The notes beneath the pieces are model-generated. The model saw only the letters and a list, made by a program, of their open reading frames with translations. It had not been told where the DNA came from and ran no database searches. Position numbers and translations under genes: made by a program. Of a DNA stretch of 64,000 bases, positions 36,823-47,950 are shown one piece after another; the stretch's first letter is position 1; every line of letters starts with the position of its first letter. Origin of the DNA: Schistosoma mansoni (Eukaryota; Platyhelminthes; Trematoda; Strigeidida; Schistosomatidae); NCBI RefSeq assembly GCF_000237925.1, contig NC_031497.1:15178770-15242769 (forward strand), read 5' to 3'.

Positions 36823-37328
36823 GACATAAGCTTTATCTTGAATTACCCTTTCATAGTTTATTATAAAATTTTTTTTTAATATGCTCATTTTTTTTATTTA
36901 TATAAAAAAAACAAAAAAAAACAAAACATTTTTTTGAGCGTATATATATATTTATATATTGAAAAAACCAAAAGAAAACCTTTTTTCCGATCGCTTTTAC
37001 GCTGTTTGTAAGTGTATCAGTTTATTTTTTTCCGCTCATCTTGTGTCCTTACGCAAGTACGAGTGTATTTTCGACATGCACTCACACGTTTTATTTTTCC
37101 TCTTTTCCAGGACGGCTGGAAAAGAACGACGAAGTTTCGCAAGGAACCGAAATTCTCATTGTACTATATTTCTTTATTGCTACGTTGTACATTTTGGTCC
37201 CATAGTTTAAGGAAAGACGACCAGACGCTGCTAAACGAAGCAAGCTATCAGAAGAGTGTTTACCAACGACAAACTCGTTGGGTTTAAACTTCTGGCTGGT
37301 CACGTCTTAGGGGCATCACTACCTCACT

Positions 37329-37340
37329 AGGGGGGGAGTG
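37329..37340 (+). promoter_or_regulatory. Polypurine tract
   Basis: AGGGGGGGAGTG three bases before the 3' LTR, the usual plus-strand primer position. Confidence 0.8.
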
Positions 37341-37343
37341 ATC

Positions 37344-37669
37344 TGTAGCTGTAAATAATTCCCCAAAATCAATAGCTCATTAAGTGTTCGACATTGGATG
37401 CTGACCACGTTGTTTAAGTGGACTTGTTTAGCTGAAGGCTTTCGGTCATGCATCCGTACCAGATCACGTTTCAACACAGCGTGGGACACAGCTCCTACGT
37501 TTCATTAGCCAGCTTATAGAAAAGGTCCTCGATATATTGGTAACGAATCAAATATATCTTTCCTGCCTCTTCTCGTCTGACTTCTGATTTCTATCTGACT
37601 GGGAACGATCAAACATAGAAGGTGCTACTGGTATCCAGTTGTAAAACTAGAATATTCGTTGCATCATCA
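37344..37669 (+). repeat. 3' LTR (326 bp)
   Basis: Same length and sequence as the 5' LTR. 36823-37343 between pol and this LTR is mostly AT-rich and non-coding. Confidence 0.95.
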
Positions 37670-40090
37670 ATGGCATGTGTTAGTCCTGATAGTGATGGTC
37701 TCTCAGCTGATCCAGCTTTCTTTTGAAAGAGTCGGCGGATGGAGCCTCAACTACGTTCTCAGGTAATGAATTCCACTCTTTGATGATTCGGTGGGAAAGT
37801 CGGTAGTCAAGTAATTCGTTCTGGGCTTGTGAACGTTTTTGGAGTGTCCTCGTCAATTTTCTGTTTTGGGAGAGAAGAAAAATGAGGGCATATCAGGTGC
37901 TAATTTATCACTAAGCAATTTGAAAACTGTAATCAAGTCGCCTCTGATTCTTCGATATGACAGCGGGAATAGGTTTAGCTTGGTCAGTCTAGTACCACAC
38001 ATGAGCTTCGTTATTCCGTGAATCAGCTTAGTTGCTGTTATCTGAACCCTTTCCAAGAGTTCACTGTCTTATTTTAGGCAGGGGTTAGCTGCTTGTATGC
38101 AGTACTCAAGTTTAGGACGCACGAACACTGTATACAAAGTCAGAAATGTTTTCGCGTCGAGATGACTAAAATCCCTACGTATTGCTACTGCATGGCAGTG
38201 TGCAGTAGTCTTTAATTCTTGGTTAACGATGACTTCTGAGTCGTTGTATGTCTGGTTATTAGGTAACTAAGTGTTATTCATCGTGTATGTATATGTACCT
38301 TGATGACCAATATGCATCATAATACACTTGGAAGTATTTATTGGAAAATTGCCAGGTTTGGGACCATTCAGACAATTTCTCCAGGTCGTTTTGAAGTTCT
38401 AAGCTGTCACCCCTACTTTGTGTTGCTCTCTATATCTTGACATCGTCAGCATAGAGCAAGGTCGATGACGATAGTAGACGAGGGAGGTCATTTACGTACA
38501 GGAGGAATAACACTGGCCCCAAATCTGTACCCTGGGGGACTCCACTAAGCACAGTTCCCCAGCTAGACAACTTGGAGTTCACCCTTACTCTTTGTTGACG
38601 TCCAACTAGGAAGTCGTTTATCCACGTCAATAGATTGCCTCCAATCCCGACATTCCTTAGCTCATATAACAGCCGGTTGTGCGGAACTTTGTCGAAAGCT
38701 TTGCTGAAGTCGATGTAGGCTACGTCTACAGGTAACTTTTGGTCCTTAAGATCGCACCAGCTTTCACGAGCGACTAATAAGTTAGTGAGACAAGAATAGC
38801 CTGTTCTCAAAGCATGCTGCTTCTCCGAGAGGATCTGGTTTTCATCGAGGTACTTAAACAGCTCCTTCCGAATAATCTTTTCCAAGATTTTAACAACCAC
38901 ACTAGTTAGGCTAATGGGTCGGTAAATCTCAGGCTTATGCTTTGTACCTGCTTCGAAGACAGGGTTACTATGGCGTTCTTCTAGTCTTCCAGCCTATTTA
39001 AGTGGCCTCGTATTTCACCAAGAGTGGCTTCTGCATCATTCTCTGTTGAAGCTTCAAAACCCGAAAATTTACAATTTTTAGGTCTTTTTCCCCAGCGTCT
39101 AATCTGAGCGGTAGTTGTTTTTCGGCTTCCCGTCTTTTTACACTGTCCGCCAGCGGTAAGTCCTTACGGAGGAAAACTCCTGAACCCTTTAATGTATGTC
39201 CATTTTGTAAAATTATGTCGCGTTTATTTGGAGATTTGAATACTGCTTTAAGCAGTCTGGATTGATTAAGCTTAAAATTCGCCAGGCTGTCTAGTCTATA
39301 CACATTTAGCAAGGTGACTCCAGAGATATTTGGGGCATAACTTGATTGAGTAGCTGTTTTATCAGCACAATATCATGTTCAAAACGAGCTTTCGGTTCAG
39401 AGCTTTCACTGTCCATGATTCTGTGAAAAATAACTGATCTGTCGATGTGATCAGTCTTCGATTTCTCGACTACTTTGATGGGGGCAGGATTCCATTTTAC
39501 GTCGTTTTGTTTTCTTTGCTTACGACCTGTACCCAATCGTCGACGTTGTTTGGAGCAGTGACCACAGTCGCGTCAGGCATACTATGGGATTCCAGAGGGT
39601 TGTCGACGACTTGGGAGTTTGGGTCATGTTTCGCACTGGGAAACCGACCGAGCCTTTCCATTTCAGCTTCTGGAAGTTTCCTGCTGGGTACCATTTTGAA
39701 GACGGGAGACAGAAGAAAACTCTTTTCTCGAGTTTTTGGTTGGGACAGACGTCTTTGTAGGCTGTCCTCCCTCCTTTGAACGATGTGAGTTAGCACTTTT
39801 GGAACTCACCTGTGCTTGCCTAAAATCAAGCTGCGTGTCGACAGATGGAGTTCTGTCCGATGTGTCCCAACCGCGCTTGCCAAGACACTATTTCGCAGCA
39901 TTGACCATTGATATGGCCTCGGTTAACAAGCTGTTTGCATCCAGACAGCACTGTTGACGGAGCCAAACGCAACCATTCTTACTGAAACGTTTAAAAGCCG
40001 CAGGCGTTAGATTTGTGCAGACTCCGTGGTATCAGCCTTTGCACTCGTCGCACTGCATGCCGCTGTCAACGGGATATCGACAGCCTGGAA
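37670..40090 (-). mobile_element. CR1-like LINE lacking its endonuclease (broken)
   Basis: Minus strand. 40080-39000 encodes an ORF1-like protein in pieces (VVDNPLESHSMPDATVVTAP, then NNVDDWVQVV; ADSVKRREAEKQLPLRLDAG). 38950-38430 is RT (VDVAYIDFSKAFDKVPHNRL; GVPQGTDLGPVLFLLYVNDL; STLLYADDVKI with an intact YADD). 38430-37680 is the C-terminal part (HLDAKTFLTLYTVFVRPKLE, then YCIQAANP). The ORF1 segment joins the RT with no endonuclease between, so about a domain has been deleted, and frames are broken. The Boudicca-like element sits at its 3' end. Confidence 0.8.
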
Positions 40091-41723
40091 TCTAGCAATT
40101 GCTTTCATTATACTTTTCAGTCATTTGAGGTCTTTTTTTAAAGAAAAGAACTAGGCACAATAATACCTGTAGAAAAAGTGATCTTTGACCAAAAAAGTGG
40201 AAAACTGTAAATAGTTAGGACCAAAGTACTAACAGACACGATAGAAAAAACAAAGTACTCTAAAGTACCGATGATAAACTGCTTTAGAAACCGAAAGTGA
40301 TACTCTAATCTAATTTTCTGACTGAACAAAATTCAATCAAAGTATAAACAGTTGTCCTGATACGTTCTTAAAGATCAAAACAATAGAATTTACTCAGCGA
40401 GGAAAAATATCATTGTCCTTTTTAAATAGGTGCAGTTCAAATATCTGTAAAAGAATAAAATAGGTTTCAGTTTAAATAAGCTACATTCCTTGAGGCAATT
40501 GACCACTTTCGCCTGCAGACACACTACTATTTTCTCCGAGGACCAATAAGATAATGAAGATACGGTGTGACGAACTAGTTAATTGAAATATTTGTGGTCA
40601 GCCTTGAAGTATTCTTATGCAAAAAGGAACAAATTGTGAGCCACTTCCTCCTTTTTACATTAAACAATTGTTTTCTAATATATCATGTTAATATTTTGTG
40701 TTCCCAGGTTTTCATCTCATACATAGATATATAGATCACCAACGTATACGGTCAGCATCGAGTGAATAAGGGCCTACTCGAGTTAGACCTTAATAGTGCA
40801 ACCAACAAACTAACATCAAAGTCGCAGTCCACGGTTAGTACATAACATGGGTAACCCTTTCGTGGTATCCAGGTACTACTGTGGTGCATGCTACTTATAT
40901 CGACTGGACTGAGGAAACCGGCAAGGGAAATAGAAAGGAGCAAAGAATTGTAATAATCGTGAAGGATGTTAAAGACAATTGATGGAAGGTTTGAAAATGA
41001 AGCACAGACTTCATATGTAATGTATCGTTGTCACATTTTACAGAACTATTTAGTTTTGTATTAAACACGTTCGTTTTTCCTGACCTTGAAGATGATCAGC
41101 GGACACTACGGTACTTCGTGACACGACTGCCAAATGATTTTGGCCAAACCTCAGTGACATTTAAGTGACCAGACGTGTCACCATCAAGACTCTCACACAT
41201 CCACCTTCTCACTAACCCCATTCCATCCAAGAACATCCCAGCTTGGCTCTGCTTTTCATAAGCTGACTTCCAAGAGCATAAAATGACGAGCTCAGGTCCT
41301 CGAAATAATGAAGGAACTGCCACAGTAATTTAACTGGTAAGTACATCTAGTTTCAAGGCCTTATGATTCTGAAAAAAGGCATTTTAAAGGGAGGGGAAAT
41401 GAGTGGTTAAAAAAGGTTGGATCAGTCACTGTACAATGTCGATTTTCAACACGCCTCAGCTAGAGAACAGCTATAACGTATGACAGTGATCATTGACCAG
41501 CAAAAGTTAAATGAAGTCTTTCTCATGAAACGCTTTTTGTCTGACTTCATCAATAGGTTAGAGCGGTTTCAGTTTCATCCCGAAAAATAACGCTAGGTGC
41601 GAGTTGGCTGTTTCGGTACATTTACCTTGACGTGGGCATGTGAAGACTAATTAGGTGAACTCTCGCTACTTTAGACCTGTTGATGCATAAATCTACTATT
41701 ATACCATAACCTGCTCGTTCCAT
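40091..41723. other. No recognisable gene
   Basis: The 40.7-41.3 kb part is less AT-rich and could be old repeat sequence, but no motif supports an assignment. Confidence 0.4.
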
Positions 41724-42060
41724 TGCAGATGGCGTCGAGTTGCGATTGACTATGATCACCGCAACAATAAGATTACGCGCCGGATAACGACTTGGATCCC
41801 TCGATATGCTGAAAACCAGAAGGTCCAGATAAGGTATATTTATCTCGTGGTATTGAAAGAATACCGAGACGTGCCAAAGAGTACAGGCAAAATGGCAGAG
41901 CGTAAGAGTTCGCTCGAAAAAGATGGACAACGGAACGAAAAGTGCTTTCGATACAGTTACACAAACAATACAGTAAAACACTCAGTGTTACAATTGGTTG
42001 TAATAATCATTGTTTCCATTACATCAATCGCGTTCTCATCATGGAGAGTAGGTCGCCACA
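41724..42060 (+). mobile_element. Diverged solo LTR
   Basis: Homologous over its length to the LTR at 47589-47950 (shared AGATGGCGTCGAGT, GATTGACTATGATCACC, AATACCGAGACGTGCCAA). Starts TGCAGATGG and ends GCCACA, where the other copy has TGTAGATGG and CACTACA. No exact target duplication is visible. Confidence 0.65.
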
Positions 42061-42239
42061 CATTCATGCAAGTAGGGGTTAGTAGACGGAAATATTAAAT
42101 CATCTAATTGAACAAATTCATTTCTTTATCATTTGGCTGTGCTTGGTGACGATTAATCCTATAATCGATCCATGCTTCCAAGTGATACACGACAGGTGGT
42201 ATGAACAAAACACGACCGAAATAACTGTAAGCAACCAGC

Positions 42240-42635
42240 ACAGATGCACATCACATTGCAACTAGGATACCGCCTGCATTCCCAAGGGCGTGCCGACTAG
42301 CTCCTGAGTGTTTAAAAACAAGTACGATAATATGATAGATTTAAGAGTTATCCGGCGTTGAAATAGCTGGTGAGGATTTACATTGTTCATGGTCCCTAAA
42401 AAAGACAGGACAATAAATAACATTCAAGTGGTGATCATCGGTGACTCAATACGAAATCCTCACCTGATAAAAACTTGAAAAGCATGACAGTTTTTCACAA
42501 AAATCAATCTGATTAATGTGTACGACTAAACTTCTGTGACTACAAGTGGCATTACTAAAAAGGCTAGCTTGACTCCCTTCGGAATATGCGGATTTTCGTA
42601 CATTGGTGTTCAAAACGAAAGATATAGATTTCTAG
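42240..42635 (+). pseudogene. Ty3/gypsy pol relic
   Basis: In broken frames it keeps the order of the protease-RT junction and early RT: HHIATRIPPAFPRACRLAPE, then LFMVPKKD, IGDSIRNP, FFTKINLINVYD and ITKKASLTPFG. These match the Boudicca-like pol blocks [47 protein letters not shown] and [11 protein letters not shown]. Heavily decayed. Confidence 0.65.
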
Positions 42636-43131
42636 TTGTTGTGATGTTTAAGAGTATTTGAATTATAGTATAAACTAGTTATCTCAGCAATCACGCAATT
42701 TAATCAAGTAGTATTAGATGAGCACGAACGAACGTACTGTATTTCGAATTCAAAATCAAGCAGTCATCAATACAAGTGAGTCATTGGTTCATTCAAACAC
42801 CACATCCTCCACGGCTCAAATTGAGTGTAACTGTCTGTAATCGGTTGTACTTCTTCTTCGGTTCATCTTGCATCCGTCCCATAGTGTATTGGATGTATAC
42901 TCTGTATTATCTAGAATGCGCTCGTTAGTATTAGAATTAACGACCGAAATTGGAGCAGACTCACCTGATTTCTGGAGTTGTATACAATCATCATGTTGGT
43001 TGTGTAGTGAAACCACTGACATCTAGAGTTTGCACCATAGACTTTCCAACACTATCCTCCCTACGAAATAATATTGGGTCCTTCCATCGCATTCTTATTA
43101 CCAATTTGACGTTCGCAATTTGCATTATTTT

Positions 43132-44262
43132 CTAATATCTCACATTCCGATTATTATATGTGAGTATTTGGGAATACACACTGACACGTAATTTGAGGCT
43201 TTCCATCATGTGAAATTGGCTTACATAAAAATTATGATACATATTCTTTTTGTGATTCATATTAGAATACACAGAAAGATATGCATTGACATGTGTAATT
43301 AACACATGTGATTCATCTAGGCTAGATTCACCTGCGAAACAATCGAATGGAAAACAATCATCTACCTCATACTCATCAGGATAATCTTGGACTTGATTTG
43401 AATTCTCTGTCTGTGCAAACTCCATATCTGAGCAAACATGATCATTAGAAAAATCAGCATCTAGCAAAACTGAATCTGGTTTTTGATCATGATTTGACTC
43501 ATTCAACATATTATTCTCAGAGTTGTAAGAAATTTCATCAGAAATATATGAATCATTATGACAAACCATATCTGGTACAATAACACGAGAAATCTGATAA
43601 GAGGTTGGTTGATTGGAGACTTTTGTCTCACAATGATTCCGGGTTTCATAAAACTCTGGACTGCTATGTGACGTTATACTGATACTCGAAGTTTGGGATA
43701 AAGATAAGTAATCATTAGAAACATCCATCCTAGTAGAATCACAATCACAAACTTTAGCATTAGTTTCAGCGAAATGAACCATGGTATTACAATCTGACTG
43801 AATGTGTCCAGTTTTACCACATTTGAAGCATTTAGAATTACGAACTACAAATGAATAGTATAGGTGAAACTTGCTACAGAACAAGCATTTACCAAACTTA
43901 AGCTCATCTTCGTTAACTGTTTCACAACTCAATGAATTGTTATCTGGATAACCTTGATTACGTATTGGACTGCGTCGACGTAGTAAAGCAGTGGAAATCC
44001 TGATGTTCTGGCGAGTCATTTCATCGAATGTTTCTTCCTTAACGAATTCGAAATATGTATACTTTACATAGTCGAGCTGTAGTTGCATGAGAGTTGCATA
44101 GGGGAGTGAAATCGGCTTGTCTGGAAATGACGAAGTTTTTAATAAGCTGCATGCTTCTTTTCTGACGAACATAAGGAAATAAGCCACAATATTTTCCTTG
44201 GTCACAGCCCAGATTTTGAACCTCTCCATGTAATCCACAAAAGCATTAAAATCTGAATGTAT
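43132..44262 (-). pseudogene. Gag-like zinc-knuckle protein, N-terminus interrupted
   Basis: Open for about 376 codons from the solo-LTR junction to the stop at 43132-43134. It has a Gag-like N-terminal region (FNAFVDYMERFKIWAVTKEN, then FLMFVRKEACSLLK), the knuckles CLFCSKFH and CFKCGKTGHIQSDC (a canonical CX2CX4HX4C), and an acidic C-terminal half. The first few codons lie beyond the inserted LTR (44697-44711), and the start codon there is ATA. An apparent ATG at 44313 is inside the inserted LTR and is not the native start. Confidence 0.75.
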
Positions 44263-44692
44263 TGTAGTGCCGTACTTCGCTAATCGTTCACCTCGGTAAC
44301 CGTTATAATACAATTCTTAACGGTGCATAAAATCAGAAGGCAAAGAGAAGCGTCAGCTACAGTTTTATTGACAAATGACACAGGCCAGAAAGTTACAAGC
44401 ACATGAGTAAATATCAGCGAGCGAAACAAAAATGACAAGCATTAGAGATGGTGGGGAAGCCAACTCACTTTAATCAAGCGTTAATCAATATTTATAGTCA
44501 GACAAGAATAAATGACAGACATGTGATAAATAGGATAAGAAGTGTACAAACGCCTACGTTCATATAAAAATGGTCAGGGTTAATAAGTGAATAATTAACA
44601 AGGTGAAAACATGACTCATGATGGATAGGTGAACTAACTTGTCCAGAAGTTAGAATAAGGCATATGGGCTTAACATAACAACAAACACTACA
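44263..44692. mobile_element. Solo LTR, 430 bp, in the gag-like ORF
   Basis: Starts TGTAGTGCC and ends AACACTACA, giving a 7-bp terminal inverted repeat (TGTAGTG/CACTACA). It is flanked by the 4-bp duplication GTAT (44259-44262 and 44693-44696). It splits the gag-like reading frame. Confidence 0.85.
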
Positions 44693-44899
44693 GTATATCC
44701 AACTGTTCTATCACAGGCTCCATCGCGAAGCCAATGTGATGATTTGAAGTATTTAAATTATAGTATAAACTAGTTATCTCAGCAATCACGCAATTTAATC
44801 AAGAAGTATTTGATGAGCACGAACGAATGTACTGTATTTCGAATTCAAAATCAAGCAGCCATCAATACAAGTGAATCATTGGTTCATTCAAACACCACA

Positions 44900-47588
44900 A
44901 TAATATCGGATTATGAATTATAACTGAGGATAAATATTTATTAAACATTTGCTAATCTTTATCTGTTGCTTTAGATATCTCTCTTGACTTTTTTTCTACA
45001 TCTGAATGTAAATGATTAACATCACCAGCCAAACGTGAATCTAACTGATGTTGGAAAAGTAATTACAATGACTAATGTATCAGGAATCTTCAGTGACTGG
45101 AAATCAACCCCATTAGTTGTTTCATAATTTACACAAGATACATCTATTTCTCAAAATGAAATCACAGTTTTGTTTTATCTAATTCTCACTCCGAATTCGA
45201 AATATTTAGCCTAGCCAACAACTGATTACTAGATTGGATTTCCAACTGTTCTCCTAAATTGAACTTTGCTGCTTGTTTTTGTTGTTCATGTACAAAGTCT
45301 TTGAACCTCTGATAATTTTATCACATTATTCTTTAAAATTTTTATCTCTCTCTACATTCAAAATTAGTACTATGTATATAACTGAGTAACAAAGTTCAAT
45401 ATGACAAAGAGACTGATTTTCTGGAAAAGCCAGATTCTTGACCAGGTTATACTCATCTTTACCAATGTATGTTAGGAAATGGTCCTAAGGTTTTTTCTAT
45501 TTTCAGCATTATGTTAGCATTTTGGTCGATATTCAAAGAACATTACATATGTCTGGTCTGATTATTAACGTGTGACTTGTTGAGTTAATTTAACCTTAAG
45601 AAAAATCGGTTCCCACCTAACTATTATTTTGCTTTTTGGTTTCTGTAGTGGAAGTAAATTTAAATATATTCAAAGAATTAGCACAAACATATTATAAAGT
45701 CAATTGTACTGGGAGTCGAGTTCATCTTCATGCGATATTTTCCTCTCATCACGCTTCCTTCTGTTAGTTATTTAATGCTACTTACCAATATTCAATAACC
45801 CGTTTCGTTTTTAATAACATTTGAGAATATTCTTGACCATTGGCATAAGCTGACAGTATCTAGTTTGTTTACCATTGTGATTTTCTTAATACTTGCGACA
45901 TATATTCCCAATTCTAGTATATTTATTGATTGTTCGTCTTATTGCAACAATTTTCATATTTTATTGTTCTTCGCTCTCACTGACACAGTAATTTCAACAC
46001 ACCTACAACTGTCACTTATGTTATGGTATAGTGTTACAAACATATCTATACATTCCATTAGGGAAACACCATCCTGTGACTGTACAGGAACTCACCAAAT
46101 ACTATGGGTATCCCACAAGTTAAAGTTTGAATTGTATTTCATTTTATTTCGTAATCTTGCATTTTAGTTTGCTGGATTTGAAGCGTCACTCGATCGTGGG
46201 GTTGAGGTTTCGATTGGGAAATAACACTTAAAATGAGTGAAACAGCACCTTACTAGTCCATACCCACAACATTCATATCAATTCCATATGCAATTTCCAT
46301 TCAAATCAACAAAACCTTTACAGTTCAAGAGACTGAATGTTCGAGAATATGTCGAAGAATTTTTCTGTTGGATATCTACTCAGTGTTTCACTTGATAATC
46401 ATTAAAATATTCAAAAAATCTATTTGCTATACAAACCGATCCCTTGTTCTAGGTGGCTTTTGTCAATCTTGTTGTGAGTTCAAAAGTTTCAGCACTAGCA
46501 CGCGGTAATTGTAATAAGTGTTCGGAAGCGATCAATAGTTGGTGTTAAAACAAGGTTTTGTGATTATTAACATCAACTAACAGAATATATATAGACAAAC
46601 TAAAGGACAGGTGATGTATTACTTGAGGTTCAACCTTGAGTAGTTTAATTTTTCACTCTATATTTAAATAAACCCATTGTCACTACTACATTATTCCATA
46701 ATAATTAAATCGTTATCAAAAAATAACACTGACAATAAATCCGTTGCTCATTTATATGACTGCATTGACAAACCACTGTTCATAATATTTGAAGTTTGAG
46801 TGAGATGTACATTTAAATTACAACGAAAAATACGACTGAACAAGAATGTTTTAATTTGTATAACTGATTTTATGTTTCACTTGAACTGACTATTTACTCG
46901 ATTGTTTTGTAGAAAAGATGACGTTTAAATTTAAATAACTGTACTGAAGAATTTTACACATTTCTTGATAGATAATCATTTGTACATTGCTCAAGCACTT
47001 TTAGAGTCCCGTAGATAAATAAATATATGTGAGCACAATATAAAGATATGGACATTTATTTTCAAGACATATTTATTTTTCAGAAAACAAAACTTCATTT
47101 TAAAGCTCTGGAAAATCGTCAGAAAAGTTCAGAAAACAATCAACTACGTTCTCTTTTAACCGAATTTGTTAAATGTCAAATATGTTGCTAGTTTTGAGAT
47201 CATATTTAAAAGTCTTTTCAAACTACAAAGTTTCCTGAAATCCTATAAACATTCTCTATTTTTTGTTCTGTAAAAAACCCTAGAGTTTACCTTATGTTTT
47301 TATTGTCTATTTCCGTTGTCGAAAACCAAATGGAGTCCTATAATTGGTTAGGAATCTAGTGTTTTAATATATTAGTGTATTGAACTATAATTTAAGCTAA
47401 ATACAAACTATTATAATTCATTTTAAATAAGGTAAAAACAATTAATTTATACTTTAATTTTTCAGAATTAAACTCTGGATATGGAGTGAATAAGTCACGT
47501 TGAAATTTTTAGTATTTAAGTGTGAATTTTGTGAACGAAAAAACCGACTGGAAATTTACATAATTAAAAATATTTATGATGATACTCA
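44900..47588. other. AT-rich, no gene; contains a gag relic
   Basis: A hydrophobic frame at 45865-46167 has no recognisable motif. The only element I can name is the gag-like relic near 45180-45480. Confidence 0.45.
45180..45480 (-). pseudogene. Gag-like relic
   Basis: The minus strand reads FLTYIGKDEYNLVKNLAFPE, clearly related to FLTFIGKEAYSLIK and FLMFVRKEACSLLK of the two gag-like ORFs in this window. The frame is otherwise broken. Confidence 0.55.
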
Positions 47589-47950
47589 TGTAGATGGCGT
47601 CGAGTCTCGATTGACTATGATCACCACTACAATAAGATTAGGCGCCCGAAAACGACTTGGTTCCTTTGATAGCTCGTAAACCAGAAGGTTGTAACTGGTC
47701 CAGATAAAGTATATTTATTGGCGATCTCGTGGTATCGAAAGAATACCGAGACGTGCCAACGAGTACAGGCAACAAGGGCAGAGCGTAAGAAAGTTCGAAC
47801 GGACGAGGCGGGTGACCGAACGAAAAGTGATTTTGATACAGCTAAACAAAACGAGTACAGTAGAACAATCACTAGTACAACTTGTTATAATAATAATAAT
47901 TGTTTCCATTATACCAATCGTGTTCTCGTGGAGAAAAGCAGGTCACTACA
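47589..47950 (+). mobile_element. Solo LTR, 362 bp, with 4-bp target duplication
   Basis: Starts TGTAGATGG and ends TCACTACA, flanked by CTCA (47585-47588 and 47951-47954). Same family as 41724-42060. Confidence 0.85.

Larger units (their letters stand above)
32350..37669 (+). mobile_element. Boudicca/CsRn1-type Ty3/gypsy LTR retrotransposon
   Basis: 5,320 bp, bounded by 326-bp LTRs (32350-32675 and 37344-37669) that start TG and end CA and that I read as identical. They are flanked by the 4-bp duplication ATGG (32346-32349 and 37670-37673). Internal order is PBS, Gag, protease-RT-RNase H-integrase, polypurine tract. The CHCC Gag knuckle and the tRNA-Trp-like primer site place it in the CsRn1/Kabuki/Boudicca group. 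I see no third ORF. One in-frame TAG in integrase is the only obvious coding lesion. Confidence 0.95.
42640..44899 (-). mobile_element. Short LTR element with gag-like ORF only
   Basis: Two 165-bp direct repeats (42640-42804 and 44735-44899), each TGTGATG to CACCACA on the plus strand and differing at only a handful of positions, bracket the element. On the minus strand the 5' LTR is followed by a PBS-like stretch TTGGCTTCGCGATGGAGCC, ending like a tRNA-Ser complement. Then comes a mutated start codon (ATA at 44711-44709), the gag-like ORF, and about 320 bp with no intact frame. A purine-rich GTGGAGGA lies directly before the 3' LTR. No protease, RT or integrase is present. A different solo LTR (44263-44692) is inserted in the gag start. 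The outer flanks show no clear target duplication. Related copy: 4089-5216. Confidence 0.75.

Noticed and set aside
36959-37303. Possible third (env-like) ORF of the Boudicca-like element
   Set aside because: Short overlapping frames with no signal peptide or transmembrane pattern, in an AT-rich stretch before the PPT.
44263-44313. ATG at 44313 as start of the gag-like protein
   Set aside because: It lies inside an inserted solo LTR with its own target duplication; the native N-terminus is at 44697-44711.
45865-46167. 100-codon hydrophobic ORF
   Set aside because: AT-rich region, no motif, no neighbouring exon signals; expected by chance.
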